Shown here piece by piece: positions 1 through 9,255 of a DNA stretch of 64,000 bases. Origin of the DNA: JAWKVD01 sp041398225 (GTDB taxonomy: Bacteria; Pseudomonadota; Alphaproteobacteria; Caulobacterales; Hyphomonadaceae); contig JAWKVD010000015.1 of the NCBI GenBank assembly GCA_041398225.1, forward strand, positions 1-64,000, in the 5' to 3' direction. The notes below the pieces were generated by a model. That model ran no database searches. It saw nothing but the letters and a program-made list of their open reading frames with translations, and was not told the origin of the DNA. The translations under genes and the position numbers were made by a program. Position 1 is the first letter of the stretch; every line of letters begins with the position of its first letter.

Positions 1-228
1 TGTCGCCAACTCGGCTTCGATTTCTTCGGCGGTGATGACGGACACGGTCGCCGGAACCTCGTCGGTTGCTTCGGCTGTGCGCGTCGCTGTGACCGTCACC
101 TTTTCGCGTGCGCCTTCATCGTCGGGCGCGCTTTCGTTCGGCCCAGTCTGTGCGTAGGCGGTCCCGCCGAGCGCGGTCACAGCGGCGGCCAGAGCAACCG
201 AACGCGCTAGAACAGATTTCAGATACAT
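1..228 (-). CDS. TonB-dependent receptor, N-terminal part (cut by window edge)
   Basis: The first 76 residues of an outer-membrane receptor are visible; the rest lies beyond the window. They show a signal peptide (MYLKSVLARS followed by an Ala/Leu-rich core ending in AYAQ), then a short acidic linker, then VTVTATRT and VSVITAEEIEAE, the usual start of a TonB box and plug domain. The gene follows DUF4198 on the same strand, 57 bases downstream, so the two probably form one operon. Receptors with DUF4198 partners usually import iron, haem or metal chelates. The substrate cannot be told from this fragment. Confidence 0.82.
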   Translation of the reverse strand, partial: MYLKSVLARSVALAAAVTALGGTAYAQTGPNESAPDDEGAREKVTVTATRTAEATDEVPATVSVITAEEIEAELAT

Positions 229-285
229 GAAGCGGCTTTCTATTGTTTTCTTTGGGGGGGCGACGAATGGGCGGGTAAGTCCGCC

Positions 286-1086
286 TCAGGGTTGGACTTC
301 CAGCGTCAGCGACGTGGTGTAGGAGCGGATCGGGGTCTGCGCGCCGGCGGGCGCGGGCGCTGAAAGGCGTGTCCAGATCAAATAGACTCCAGGCGTGTCG
401 AACTGGACCGTGACCAGACCGCTATCGTCCGATGTCAGGTGCTTTCGATACTGCGGCTCTTCATAGGCGCCGCCTTCGCGCCACATCTCGACCTGTTGAT
501 TGGCGACGGGTTCGCCGTTCAGAAGCACCCGAAACTCAAATCCCGTATCGAGATAGACATCGTTCGGGTGCGTCACCGGCAACAGCTGCAGGGCGCCGAT
601 GCGAGCGTCCACCGCAGCCCGGGTCGGCGCGCCTCGCGTGATGTAGACGTCGGCGACCGTCGCGGTTTGACTTTGTCGCGTCGGTGTTCCTTCGGGAATA
701 TCGCGGCCCGGCGAATACGGCCTCCAAACGCCGTTCTCCAGGACTTGCGGTCCCACTCGTCCCAGGCGCTCGCCGGTCGAGAGGCGGTAGGTCCCGTCTC
801 CGCCTGTGAGCGTTGTCTCCAGGATCGTCAGTTGAGTGAACGTTTCGACGCGGTCGGGCGGGGCCATGCTGCCGTCGGGCTTGATCAGGGTCCATGCATC
901 AGACCTGACCGCGATGTTCGGATTGGAGAAATCTTCGGTGAACGACGACTGGGCTGTTACGCGATCGGCGACGACGGTGGTGAACAGGTTCGGCCGCACG
1001 TAGGAGGTATCGGCGAAGGCGACGCCCGTTTGCAGGGCGAGGGCGCCCGCGGCTAGCCAGCAACGTCGAAATATCGGGCCCGCCAT
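286..1086 (-). CDS. DUF4198 domain-containing periplasmic protein
   Basis: A 266-residue exported protein with an N-terminal signal peptide (about residues 1-25, ending AFA). It has the DUF4198 layout: an N-terminal segment after the signal (YVRPNLFTTVV), a central region, and a C-terminal beta-sandwich with LLPVTHPNDVYLDTGFEF and GVYLIWTRLS. The protein at 23725 is a paralogue and shares the PVTHPNDVY segment. DUF4198 proteins are found beside TonB receptors in metal-related loci, but their biochemical role is not settled. It sits between the small gene upstream (its stop is one base from this start) and the TonB receptor downstream, consistent with one transcript from the Fur-like region at 1400-1479. 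Confidence 0.85.
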   Translation of the reverse strand: MAGPIFRRCWLAAGALALQTGVAFADTSYVRPNLFTTVVADRVTAQSSFTEDFSNPNIAVRSDAWTLIKPDGSMAPPDRVETFTQLTILETTLTGGDGTYRLSTGERLGRVGPQVLENGVWRPYSPGRDIPEGTPTRQSQTATVADVYITRGAPTRAAVDARIGALQLLPVTHPNDVYLDTGFEFRVLLNGEPVANQQVEMWREGGAYEEPQYRKHLTSDDSGLVTVQFDTPGVYLIWTRLSAPAPAGAQTPIRSYTTSLTLEVQP

Positions 1087-1087
1087 C

Positions 1088-1345
1088 TCAGCCCTCTCCG
1101 CTGGCGAATGCCCGGGCCGACGGGCCGATCGGGGTCGCGGAGTTGGATTGGACGCTTGCTACGGTTGGGTCGTCTCCGAGCAGACGCAGCTCCCGCATCA
1201 GCCATGCGTGGTGACCGCTCAATGCCTGGGCCAGGGCAGTCTCACCCTGCAGCTGCATCAGCGCTTCGTCGCGCCAAGCCTGGATCACGTTGAGTTGGTG
1301 CCGAAGCCAGCACTGCAGCGAAGCCTTGTCGATGGGGATGCACAT
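1088..1345 (-). CDS. small hypothetical protein, first gene of the DUF4198/TonB operon
   Basis: An 85-residue protein starting MCIPIDKASLQCWLRHQLN. The ATG at 1345 is chosen because GAGGAG lies seven bases upstream; a longer frame to 1399 would run into the regulatory region. It looks soluble and helical, with several His and Cys residues (C2, C12, HH in the middle), and has no signal peptide or membrane segment. I do not recognise the family. Its stop abuts the DUF4198 start, so it is probably co-transcribed with the iron-type genes. Confidence 0.6.
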   Translation of the reverse strand: MCIPIDKASLQCWLRHQLNVIQAWRDEALMQLQGETALAQALSGHHAWLMRELRLLGDDPTVASVQSNSATPIGPSARAFASGEG

Positions 1346-1399
1346 GGCCGGTCTCCTCAATTGGGCGGCGCCGTCCAGTCTCAGCGGGGAGCGCCACAC

Positions 1400-1479
1400 T
1401 TGCGAATGCGAGCGAGTCGCAAAATATCTACCACCAACATTCGCAATTGCAAGTCATTCGCAAAAAGAGTATTCGCCAA
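1400..1479. promoter_or_regulatory. cluster of Fur-like half-sites in a divergent promoter
   Basis: The gap between the leftward operon (start 1345) and the rightward lipoprotein (start 1516) is packed with TTGCRARTn / nAYTYGCAA half-sites: TTGCGAATG and GAGTCGCAA (1400-1422), CATTCGCAA (1438-1446), the full site TTGCAAGTCATTCGCAA (1447-1463), and TATTCGCCAA (1470-1479). The full site fits a TGCRARTNAYTYGCA palindrome, like Fur/Mur-type boxes of alphaproteobacteria. The same site, with one base changed, lies at 22343-22359 before another TonB/iron-type operon. The regulator is inferred; the repeats are seen directly. Confidence 0.6.
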
Positions 1480-1515
1480 TGTGTCCCTTCGAACGAAAAG
1501 CCAATGGAGAACGGC

Positions 1516-2586
1516 ATGTTGAGATCTGACGTGGGCGGCTGGCGCCATTTCGGGGCGGGAGTGCTGGCGTTGGCTTTGGTTGCCGGATGCGCGACGGGCG
1601 CGTCGAGTCAGGTCTCGGGCGCGTCTTCGTCGGCGCAGCTCAGCCCGGCTCAACCCGCAGCCGAGCAGGCGAAGTTCGAGCAGGACCGCCAGGCGATTTT
1701 GTCCATGGTGGGCGATTACGACGTCGACTTCGATTTTCAGGAGACGGTGGCGTTTGTCCCTGGCTACGAGTTGCACAAGCCGCAGCGTTCAGGCGGTTAC
1801 GAGGTCGTTCGGGTAATCGAGGATTCCGGGGACTTCATCAGCCTGCAGCACATTCTGGTGGTTGGCGGCGATGAGAAGTTTCCCATCAAGCATTGGCGGC
1901 AGGACTGGCGGTACGAGCCGGAGAAGGTGCTGGTCTTTATTGGCGGCAATGCGTGGGAGACGCGACCGGTGCCCGAGGCGCAGCGCGCGGGGGAATGGTC
2001 TCAAACGGTCTACCAGGTGGAGGATAGCCCGCGCTATGGCGCGGTCGGGATGTGGAAACATGATAACGGCGTGTCGGAATGGGCGGGCCAGGCGGAATGG
2101 CGTCCGCTGCCGCGCCGCGACGCGACCAAGCGCGACGATTACGACGCTATCCTGGCCGTCAATCGGCACGCCATCACGCCGGAAGGCTGGGTGCATGAAC
2201 AGGACAATTCCAAGCTCGTCCTGAGAGGGGATCAACCGCAGGTTCTGGTGCGGGAAGTCGGCGTGAACACCTATCGTCACTACGATGGCTTTCCGGCCGA
2301 GATAGCGACCCAGTACTGGGATGCCACCAAAGACTACTGGGCGGGGGTACGTGAGGAATGGAGCCGCCTTGAAGCTTCAGAGTCTGGCTTCGGCCTTACC
2401 GTGCAGGGCGAGCCCGAGCCGCTCTACATTCCGCTGCTCGACCTCGCGGATAAAATTCAGTCGGGTGAAACCACGACTGAGGCGGCGATCGCACAGGCGA
2501 AAGCGGTAATCGCAGGGCTGACCACAACCGCGCCCGGCTCGCTCCACGATCGCATCGGCCATACGTCGGCGGCCGGCTCAAAATAG
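1516..2586 (+). CDS. DUF6607 family lipoprotein
   Basis: A protein of about 356 residues. The ATG at 1516 is preferred because GGAG sits six bases upstream; an ATG at 1504 is also possible. The N-terminus is a lipoprotein signal with lipobox LVAGC (about residue 25), so it should be anchored in a membrane facing the periplasm. The body carries WRQDWRYEPEKVLVFIGGNAW and TVYQVEDSPRY, typical of DUF6607 proteins, which occur next to TonB receptors. It is divergent from the DUF4198/TonB operon and shares the Fur-like region, so iron-responsive expression is likely. No enzymatic motif is evident. Confidence 0.75.
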   Translation: MLRSDVGGWRHFGAGVLALALVAGCATGASSQVSGASSSAQLSPAQPAAEQAKFEQDRQAILSMVGDYDVDFDFQETVAFVPGYELHKPQRSGGYEVVRVIEDSGDFISLQHILVVGGDEKFPIKHWRQDWRYEPEKVLVFIGGNAWETRPVPEAQRAGEWSQTVYQVEDSPRYGAVGMWKHDNGVSEWAGQAEWRPLPRRDATKRDDYDAILAVNRHAITPEGWVHEQDNSKLVLRGDQPQVLVREVGVNTYRHYDGFPAEIATQYWDATKDYWAGVREEWSRLEASESGFGLTVQGEPEPLYIPLLDLADKIQSGETTTEAAIAQAKAVIAGLTTTAPGSLHDRIGHTSAAGSK

Positions 2587-2603
2587 ACGAGCGCAGGCGG
2601 CTT

Positions 2604-3612
2604 TCAGATTTCCCGAACGGCTTGTTCGATCGCGCCAAAGATCGAATGGCCATGGCTGTCGCACATTTCGATGCGAACGACATCGTTCGGCGCGAGGAAG
2701 GACGTCGCCGGTTCGCCACGCTCGATCGTTTCGATCATGCGCACTTCGGCGATGCATGAGTATCCCGAACCGCCTGCGGCGACCGGCTTGCCCGGACCGC
2801 CATCCGAGCCCTTGTTGGATACAGTCCCTGATCCGATAATGGTCCCCGCCGACAAGGAGCGCGTCTTTGCGGCGTGCGCGATCAAATCCGCGAACGAGAA
2901 CGTGCAATCAACGCCGGCATCCGCGCGGCCAAACGGTGTGCCGTTGAGGTCGACCTTGAGCGGCAGGTGAAGCCGGCACTCCCTCCACGAGAGACCCAAC
3001 TCGTCGGGCGTCACTGCGACGGGACTGAAGGCCGACGCTGGTTTGGATTGATAAAAGCCAAACCCCTTCGTCAGCTCGCCGGGAATGAGACTGCGCAGGC
3101 TGACATCGTTGCAGAGCATCACCAGACGGATAGCGTCGGCCGCGTTGTGACGTCGCCCCCATCGGGACGTCGCCAGTTATGACAGCGACCTCTCCTTCAA
3201 GATCGTAGCCCCACGCGGCATCGCGAAACGGAATATCGTCGCGCGGCCCAAGAAAGCCGTCCGAACCGCCCTGATAGAGAAGCGGGTCGCGGTAGAAACT
3301 CTCAGGGACCTCGGCGCCGCGCGCCTTTCGCACAAGTTCCACGTGGTTGATGTAGGCCGACCCGTCCGCCCACTGGTAAGCGCGTGGCAGCGGGCTTTCG
3401 CAGTCGTGCTCGTGAAAGCGCTCGGAGGGCACGGAGCCGTGCTCGAGTTGCTCGGCCAGATCAGCAAGCTTGGGGGCGATATGCGCCCAGTCGTCCAATG
3501 CGGCCTGGAGTGTGGGCGCGATCAGCTCAGCGCCCGTGTATTGCGTCAGGTCGCGGGACACGACGACCAGACGTCCGTCGCGCGTGCCATTTTTCAGGGA
3601 AGCGAGCTTCAT
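2604..3612 (-). pseudogene. fumarylacetoacetase-type FAA hydrolase, frameshifted
   Basis: Two overlapping frames together give a complete FAA-hydrolase protein of about 335 residues. The N-terminal frame runs MKLASLKNGTRDGRLVVVS to the motif GDVPMGAT. The C-terminal frame resumes with RLVMLCNDVSLRSLIPGEL, then the C-terminal catalytic-fold motifs GSGTVSNKG and EVRMIETIERGE. The break lies near 3145-3155, where the spacing to the family pattern suggests two lost bases or one gained. This enzyme would split fumarylacetoacetate into fumarate and acetoacetate, the last step of tyrosine breakdown. It starts five bases after maiA and belongs to the same operon. Given other frameshifts here, a sequence error is as likely as real decay. 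Confidence 0.8.
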
Positions 3613-3617
3613 GGGGA

Positions 3618-4264
3618 TCAGGACCTTGCGGCGGGAGCGTCGGGCTGCGCTTCGGGGGCAGCCGTCGCAAAAGCATCCAGCGCCCGGCAGTGGGCGTCAA
3701 TGGCCGACAGCCGTGGATAAGCGTTCATGTCGATCCCGAACCGCCGCGCGTTGTAGACCTGCGGCACGAGCATGATCTCGAACATGCCGGGTTCACCGAA
3801 GGGAAGCACGTTGTCCGTTGAGATCGACGCCAGCCTTTGTTCCAGCGGATCGAATGTGGCGCGCACCGTGGCGGCATACCACTCGCGTATCTGTTCCTCG
3901 CTTGCTCCGAGGTGTTGGCGCATCCAGTCCAATGCGCGCAGGTTGTTGGGCGCATGCATCTCGGTTGCGATCGCGTAGGCAAGCTCCCGCGCGAACGAGC
4001 GATCAGCGGCGCGTTCCGGCCAGAAGGACGGGGAGGGAACCGCTCTTCCAGCATTTCCAGGATCGCCAGCGATTGCACATACCGCTCGCCGTTCCACTCG
4101 AGGGTCGGCAGCGTCCCGGCCAGATTGATGGAAAGGTATCCATCCTGCCGTTGCTCGCCCGCCAGCAGGTTCACCGGGGCGGTCTCGTAGATGCAGCCCT
4201 TCAGGTTCAGGCCGATCCGAACGCGATAGCTGGTGGAGGACCGGTAATAGCCGTAGAGCTTCAT
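3618..4264 (-). pseudogene. maiA: maleylacetoacetate isomerase (zeta-class GST), frameshifted
   Basis: The N-terminal frame MKLYGYYRSSTSYRVRIGLN carries the SSTSYRVRI active-site signature of zeta glutathione transferases and continues to LEMLEERFP. The C-terminal frame picks up with SFWPERAADR, then ATEMHAPNNLRALDWM, the helical GST domain, and ends PAARS. The break is near 4030, in a C run (TTCCCTCCCC on the coding strand), and adding one C restores a single protein of about 215 residues. The enzyme isomerises maleylacetoacetate to fumarylacetoacetate using glutathione. Its ATG overlaps the stop of the VOC gene, and the hydrolase follows directly. A one-base homopolymer loss points to sequencing error. 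Confidence 0.82.
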
Positions 4265-4815
4265 TTGCTTTCGTCTGCGATCTTCTGGTGCAGCCAGGCC
4301 GCGTGGCGCGGCGCCTTCTTCGTCTTGCTCCACTCGTCCAGCATGTCCGGCGCAACTCGCTTGAGTTCCGCATATTGTTCCGGCGTGCCGATGTCGGCCG
4401 CCAGCTCAAGGCGATGTCCATTCGGATCGAAGAAGTAGATTGACTTGAATATGCCGTGGTGCGTCGGTCCCAGAACGTCAATGCCCAGACTTTCCAGATG
4501 CTCCTTCGTCGCCATCAACTCGTCGAGTGAGGAGATGCGGAACGCGATGTGCTGAACCCATTGCGGCGTGTTCGGGTCGCGGCCCATCTCCGGTTGTTCG
4601 GGCAACTCGAAGAAGGCCAGAACATTGCCGTTCCCCGCATCGAGAAAGATGTGCATGTAGGGGTCATAGGCCCCCGTGGACGGAACATGATCTTCGGCGA
4701 TGGCGAGCTGGAAATCCATCCCGAGCGCATTCTTGTAAAACTCGACCGTCTCTTTCGCGTCTTTGCAGCGATAGGCGACGTGGTGAACGCCGCTGAGTTT
4801 GGCGAGGCTCGCCAT
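4261..4815 (-). CDS. VOC (glyoxalase/dioxygenase fold) protein of the tyrosine operon
   Basis: A 184-residue cytosolic protein with one vicinal-oxygen-chelate unit: metal-ligand strand GVHHVAYRC near residues 9-17, FYKNALGMDF, QHIAFRI in the middle, and the closing strand DPNGHRLELAAD with the C-terminal Glu ligand. It lies between hppD and maiA, overlapping the maiA start, so it is translated with the pathway. Homogentisate dioxygenase normally acts between HppD and MaiA and is a cupin, not a VOC protein, so this gene does not replace it by homology. Its reaction is unknown; detoxification or handling of a pathway intermediate is a guess. Confidence 0.8.
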   Translation of the reverse strand: MASLAKLSGVHHVAYRCKDAKETVEFYKNALGMDFQLAIAEDHVPSTGAYDPYMHIFLDAGNGNVLAFFELPEQPEMGRDPNTPQWVQHIAFRISSLDELMATKEHLESLGIDVLGPTHHGIFKSIYFFDPNGHRLELAADIGTPEQYAELKRVAPDMLDEWSKTKKAPRHAAWLHQKIADESK

Positions 4816-4852
4816 GTGTTTCTCCCATATTGATCCGTCTTCGCGGGGATTG

Positions 4853-5944
4853 TCAGACCGCGTCTTCGACCTTCAGCGCCCCGCGTTGGATCTGATCGCG
4901 CTCCATGCTTTCGAACAGGGCTTTGAAGTTGCCCTCTCCGAATCCGTCCTTGTAGTCGCCCTTGCGCTGGATGAATTCGAAGAACACCGGCCCTACCTGC
5001 GCCTGCGCGAAGATCTGCAAGAGCAGGCGCGGTTCTCCGCCCTCCGTCGTGCCGTCGAGCAGAATGCCGCGAGCCTTGAGGGCGCCCACATCCTCGTTGT
5101 GGCCCGGCAGCCGCTCGTCCAGCATCTCGTAATAGGTCGCAGGCGGGGCGGTCATGAACGGCACGCCTTTCTGCTTCAGGCTGTCCCAGCATGCATACAG
5201 GTCGTCGCAGATCAGTGCGATATGTTGAATGCCCTCGCCATTGAAGGCGCGCAGGAACTCTTCGATTTGTCCGCCGCCGCTCTTGCCCTCTTCGTTCAGC
5301 GGAATGCGTATCTTTCCGTCCGGCGCCGTCAGGGCTTTGGATGTCAGGCCGGTGTACTCGCCCTTGATGTCGAAATAGCGGATCTCCTGGAAGTTGAAGA
5401 GCTTCTCGTAGAAGTCGGCCCAGTACTTCATGCGTCCGCCATAGACGTTATGCGTCAGGTGATCGATGAACTGGAAGCCGGCCCCGACGGGGCGCCGCTC
5501 GACGCCTGGAAGATACTCGAAATCGATGTCGTAGATGTCCAGGCCGTCGCCATAGCGATCAATCAGATAGATGATCGAATTGCCGATCCCGCGGATGCCC
5601 GGAATGTGCAGCTCCATCGGTCCCGTCTGCGCTTGAACCGGCTCGGCGCCTTGTTCGAGCAGGTGTCGATAGGCCTTGCGGGCGTCGCGCACCCGGAAGC
5701 CCATGCCGCAGGCAGACGGGCCGTGTTCGCGGGAGAAGAACCAGGCGGCGGATCGTGGTTCATAGTTGGTGATCAGATTGATCCCGCCCTGACGCCACAG
5801 CTCAACATCCTTGGAGCGGTGACGGGCAACTTTTGAAAACCCCATCGTTTCAAAGACCGGCTCCAGAACGCCCTTCTCCGGTGCGGAGAATTCGATGAAC
5901 TCAAAGCCGTCTAGTCCGGCGGGATTGTCGAACAGATCAGCCAT
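4853..5944 (-). CDS. hppD: 4-hydroxyphenylpyruvate dioxygenase
   Basis: A 363-residue enzyme converting 4-hydroxyphenylpyruvate to homogentisate with O2 and Fe(II). Two VOC-type domains are visible. The iron triad is present: H162 in IDHLTHNV, H241 in IQHIAL, and E323 in [10 protein letters not shown]. The C-terminal helix [16 protein letters not shown] is the family signature that closes over the active site. Length is normal and the frame intact. Its start overlaps the phhA stop (ATGA), so the two are translationally coupled. Together they take phenylalanine via tyrosine (after a transaminase encoded elsewhere) to homogentisate. Confidence 0.96.
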   Translation of the reverse strand: MADLFDNPAGLDGFEFIEFSAPEKGVLEPVFETMGFSKVARHRSKDVELWRQGGINLITNYEPRSAAWFFSREHGPSACGMGFRVRDARKAYRHLLEQGAEPVQAQTGPMELHIPGIRGIGNSIIYLIDRYGDGLDIYDIDFEYLPGVERRPVGAGFQFIDHLTHNVYGGRMKYWADFYEKLFNFQEIRYFDIKGEYTGLTSKALTAPDGKIRIPLNEEGKSGGGQIEEFLRAFNGEGIQHIALICDDLYACWDSLKQKGVPFMTAPPATYYEMLDERLPGHNEDVGALKARGILLDGTTEGGEPRLLLQIFAQAQVGPVFFEFIQRKGDYKDGFGEGNFKALFESMERDQIQRGALKVEDAV

Positions 5945-6861
5945 CAGGCGTCTCCCTTGGATGCAGGTTTGGTTTCGTTGCGCGAGCGGAAGTAGGCTCC
6001 CGTCCCGCGATGCATGATGAAATCCGTATCGAGAACGGCGTTCGCCTCCAGGTCGGGCATGGAGCCGACGCGGTCATAGACGGTTGCGAAGTCGCGGTAG
6101 CAGTCTTCGAGCAACCTCTCGAAGCTCTCAATCACGAAGTAGGACTGTTGAAAGTCGTTGATGATGTATCGCGTCCGCATGATGCGCTCGAGGTCGAAGC
6201 CGATGCGGTTGGGCGACGGGTCCTCAAGCGCGAATACGCTCTCGCGCGGCGATGACAATATGCCAGCGCCGAAGATACGCAGCCCGTCCGGCGACGCCGT
6301 TAGCCCGAACTCGACCGTGTACCAGTACAAGCGTGCGAGGTTGTGCAATTGCCCACGCCCCATGGCGCGCAAGCCACCCTTGCCATAGGCCTCCATGAAC
6401 TCCGCGAATGTTGGATTCGCCAGCAGAGGCACGTGCCCGAAGATATCGTGGAAGATGTCGGGCTCTTCCAGGTAATCGAATTCGGACTCAGGGCGAATGA
6501 AGGCCCCCGCCGGAAAGCGCCGGTTGGCGAGATGCTCGAAGAATATTTCGTCCGGAACCAGATCCGCCACGGGCACGATGCGCCACCCGGTCAACGCGGC
6601 GAGCTTGTCGGACAGCTTGGACATATCTGGAATGCCCGAGGGCGACAGCTCAAGCTGTCCCATCGCGGCAAGAAACGCATCGCAAGCACGCCCCGGCAGG
6701 ACGTCGCGCTGACGGCGAAACAGCCGGTCCCACCGATCATGCTCTTCCGGCGAATAAGAGGACCAGTTCTGCGCGATTGTGTAGTCCGCGGCGCGCGGCG
6801 CGTCGCGATAGCGGTTCTTCGCTCGGTCCGCCTGAATATTCGCGTCGTCAGCTGGGGGCAT
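5944..6861 (-). CDS. phhA: phenylalanine 4-monooxygenase
   Basis: A 305-residue, single-domain, pterin-dependent aromatic amino-acid hydroxylase that makes tyrosine from phenylalanine. The iron ligands are H138 and H143 in [15 protein letters not shown] and E184 in YWYTVEFGL, all conserved. There is no N-terminal ACT regulatory domain, as usual for bacterial forms. It is the first gene of the leftward operon phhA-hppD-VOC-maiA-FAA hydrolase. The divergent Lrp/AsnC-type gene starts 110 bases away and is the obvious candidate regulator. Confidence 0.96.
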   Translation of the reverse strand: MPPADDANIQADRAKNRYRDAPRAADYTIAQNWSSYSPEEHDRWDRLFRRQRDVLPGRACDAFLAAMGQLELSPSGIPDMSKLSDKLAALTGWRIVPVADLVPDEIFFEHLANRRFPAGAFIRPESEFDYLEEPDIFHDIFGHVPLLANPTFAEFMEAYGKGGLRAMGRGQLHNLARLYWYTVEFGLTASPDGLRIFGAGILSSPRESVFALEDPSPNRIGFDLERIMRTRYIINDFQQSYFVIESFERLLEDCYRDFATVYDRVGSMPDLEANAVLDTDFIMHRGTGAYFRSRNETKPASKGDA

Positions 6862-6927
6862 TGCCGCGACAGAATAGCCCGGATCGAGCGGAATTTCTGT
6901 TCAAAACGCTTCGGCATTTCGGGTAAT

Positions 6928-6956
6928 GTGCAATGATTATCTCGAAAAACTTGCAC
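6928..6956. promoter_or_regulatory. inverted repeat between phhA and the Lrp-type regulator
   Basis: GTGCAA (6928-6933) and TTGCAC (6951-6956) form an inverted repeat with a 17-base AT-rich spacer. It lies in the 110-base divergent gap, close to the regulator start at 6972. Lrp/AsnC proteins bind such spaced palindromes, so this may be the operator for auto-control and for phhA. Seen by eye only. Confidence 0.35.
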
Positions 6957-6971
6957 CAAGCGCGAAAAAAT

Positions 6972-7439
6972 ATGCAGCCAGATGACCTTTCGAAACTGGA
7001 TCTTTCGATTCTGCGCGAGCTTCAGAGGGATGCTTCGCAGGGGCAGAAGGAGCTCGCGGAGCGGTTAGGCGCTTCGCCGTCCACGATTTGGCGGCGCGTG
7101 AACGATCTGGAGGCGGCGGAACTTATCTCGGGGAAAGTCGCGTTGCTCAATGCGGAGCGCGTTGGCTTTCCGGTCTGCGTCTTCGTGTTCGTCGACCTGC
7201 TAAGACACGAGCAGTCAATACGGGCCGCATTCGAGCGATTCGTACAGGAGACGCCACAGATCATGGAGTGCTTCTCGGTGACCGGCGCCCATGACTACAC
7301 CATGATTGTCCGCACACGCACGGTCGCGGAATTCGAACATCTTCTGATGGAGAAAATTCTCGGACATCCGTCTGTTCGCGCCGCCACTTCGCAGATTGCA
7401 TTGCGGCAGCAGAAATACTCCACGGCGCTGCCAATCTAG
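6972..7439 (+). CDS. Lrp/AsnC family transcriptional regulator
   Basis: A protein of about 155 residues. The ATG at 6972 (MQPDDLSKLDLSILREL) fits the family start; an in-frame ATG at 6933 would lie in the promoter. The N-terminal winged helix-turn-helix is QKELAERLGASPSTIWRRV; the C-terminal ligand-binding (RAM) domain follows, with VTGAHDYTMIV. Regulators of this kind sit next to phenylalanine/tyrosine degradation genes and respond to aromatic amino acids, so control of phhA-hppD is likely. The 3' end overlaps the convergent permease gene by four bases. Confidence 0.88.
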   Translation: MQPDDLSKLDLSILRELQRDASQGQKELAERLGASPSTIWRRVNDLEAAELISGKVALLNAERVGFPVCVFVFVDLLRHEQSIRAAFERFVQETPQIMECFSVTGAHDYTMIVRTRTVAEFEHLLMEKILGHPSVRAATSQIALRQQKYSTALPI

Positions 7440-9205
7440 CCCGACGCGGCGCCGCCCCAGACCAGCTGGATCAACAAGGAGCCGACGATCAGCACCAGCA
7501 CGCTGACCGGCGCGCCAAAGCGGGTGTAGTCAAGAAAGCGGTAGCCGCCGGGGCCCATAACCAGCGTGTTGGACTGATGTCCGATCGGCGTGAGGAAGTC
7601 GCAACTGGCGCCGACGGCGACGGCCATCAGCATCGCGTCCAGTGGAACGTTAGTATGCGTGCCGACCTGCGCCGCGATCGGCGCCATGATAAGGACCGCC
7701 GCCGCATTGTTGAGGAAGGGCGTGACAGCCATTGTCGTCGCCAACATTACCCCGATTACCAGCACCGGCGACGCGCCTGAGGTGAGGCCGGATATCCAGG
7801 CGGCGATGCCGTCCCCGGCGCCGAGTTCTGAAAAGGACTCCGCCACGGGTATCAGGCACCCCAGAAGAAGAAGGATCGACCAGTCGATATCGGCATAAAC
7901 CCGCCCTGTGACGCGCCCGAGCAGAGCGAGCGCCGCAATGCCTGTGAGCAGGGCGACCGCGAGCGGAGCGATTCCGGTGGTTGCGGCGACGACGGCCGCC
8001 GCCAGAACAGCGGGCGCCCGCCAGTCGGGCTTTCCTCCGCCGAACTCCAGCGGACGCTCAGCCAGCGGGAGCAGTCGAAAGGACTCGATAATTCCCTGCT
8101 TGGAGTTGTTGGAGGCTTGCAACAGCAAGACATCTCCCGGTTGCAGCCTCAACTCGTCGAGACGCCGGGTGACTGCGCGGCCGCTTCGGCTGACGGCCAA
8201 CAACGCGGCGCCGGCCGCCGACAGCGTGCGGCGAGGGGTTTCTGCGTAGACAAGAGGCGTGCGGTCCGGAACGACGCATTCAAACGTCGCCGCCTCGAGC
8301 CCTTTCGCAACTTCTTCGGCGACCACTTCCAGCCCGAGTTTTTCGGATGCGGTCGCGATAACCGGAGCGCGTCCTTCGGTCTGAATGATGTCCCCGGGCA
8401 GAAGAGACCGCCAATCCGCCGGCGCAACATAGATGATCCCGTCGCGGTCGATGGCGTGAACCGATATGCGGTCTTGCCCCTCAACCAGATTGCGTACGTC
8501 GCCGACGGTTAGAGGCGCTTCACGCTCCTTGTCGCCAACCCGAAGCTCGAACAGATAGTCGATAACCTTGAAGCTCAAGGGTTCGGCGCCGGCGGCGAGC
8601 CTGACTGGGATGAGCTTGCGGCTCAGCACCATAGCGACGATCGCTATGAGCGCGACGCCGGCGCCGACTGGCGCAAAATCAAACATCGAAAAGGGCGCCC
8701 CGCCGAGATTGGCTCGGATATCGGAAATGATGAGGTTCGGCGGCGTGCCGATGACCGTGGAAAGCCCGCCCAGCAGAGACGCGAACGCCATCGGCATCAG
8801 AATACGGCTTGGTGACACAGCTGCTGCGCGACACGCCGAAAGCGCGGCCGGAAGAAGAAGCGCGAGTGCGCCGATATTGTTGATGAAGGCCGACGCGATG
8901 GCGCACAGCATGCAGAACAGGACGACGATCCCGCGTTCTGTCGATAGCACGCCGCGAAAGGGCGTCAGGGCGACTTTCAGGACGCCTGCGCGCGCCACCG
9001 CCGCGCTCAACACCATCACGCAGCCGACCGTAACCACCACGGGGTCGCCAAAGCCGGCGAAGGCCTGCGTTGGCGCGACCAGACCGAGAGCGACTGCGGC
9101 CAGCAGCATCAGTATGGCGACCAGATCATGGCGCAACCGCCCGGAGGCAAAGCCGGCCAGTCCCGCCATAAAGATTGCGGCGATGGTCCAGGCGCTGTCG
9201 TCCAA
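7436..9205 (-). CDS. SLC13-family permease with internal TrkA-C (RCK_C) domains
   Basis: A 589-residue inner-membrane transporter. Transmembrane blocks flank a soluble middle part of about 190 residues. That part holds two RCK_C/TrkA-C-like modules, each ending in an R-PGD motif (SLLPGDIIQTEG near residue 270 and LQPGDVLLLQAS near 370). The SLC13 signatures are AFINNIGALALLLP in the first half and FLNNAAAVLIMAP plus SCDFLTPIGHQSNTLV in the second. The family moves dicarboxylates, sulfate or similar anions with Na+ or H+. The substrate is unknown, and no neighbour helps. Confidence 0.88.
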   Translation of the reverse strand: MDDSAWTIAAIFMAGLAGFASGRLRHDLVAILMLLAAVALGLVAPTQAFAGFGDPVVVTVGCVMVLSAAVARAGVLKVALTPFRGVLSTERGIVVLFCMLCAIASAFINNIGALALLLPAALSACRAAAVSPSRILMPMAFASLLGGLSTVIGTPPNLIISDIRANLGGAPFSMFDFAPVGAGVALIAIVAMVLSRKLIPVRLAAGAEPLSFKVIDYLFELRVGDKEREAPLTVGDVRNLVEGQDRISVHAIDRDGIIYVAPADWRSLLPGDIIQTEGRAPVIATASEKLGLEVVAEEVAKGLEAATFECVVPDRTPLVYAETPRRTLSAAGAALLAVSRSGRAVTRRLDELRLQPGDVLLLQASNNSKQGIIESFRLLPLAERPLEFGGGKPDWRAPAVLAAAVVAATTGIAPLAVALLTGIAALALLGRVTGRVYADIDWSILLLLGCLIPVAESFSELGAGDGIAAWISGLTSGASPVLVIGVMLATTMAVTPFLNNAAAVLIMAPIAAQVGTHTNVPLDAMLMAVAVGASCDFLTPIGHQSNTLVMGPGGYRFLDYTRFGAPVSVLVLIVGSLLIQLVWGGAASG

Positions 9206-9255
9206 GTGGAAGTACCTCCATCGACTGGCGTCGCGGACTGTAACGCCGACGAGCG

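Noticed and set aside
4799..5836. A long open frame (345 codons) on the plus strand opposite hppD
   Set aside because: It is the antisense of a fully conserved HppD gene; composition and lack of any family motif show it is a high-GC shadow.
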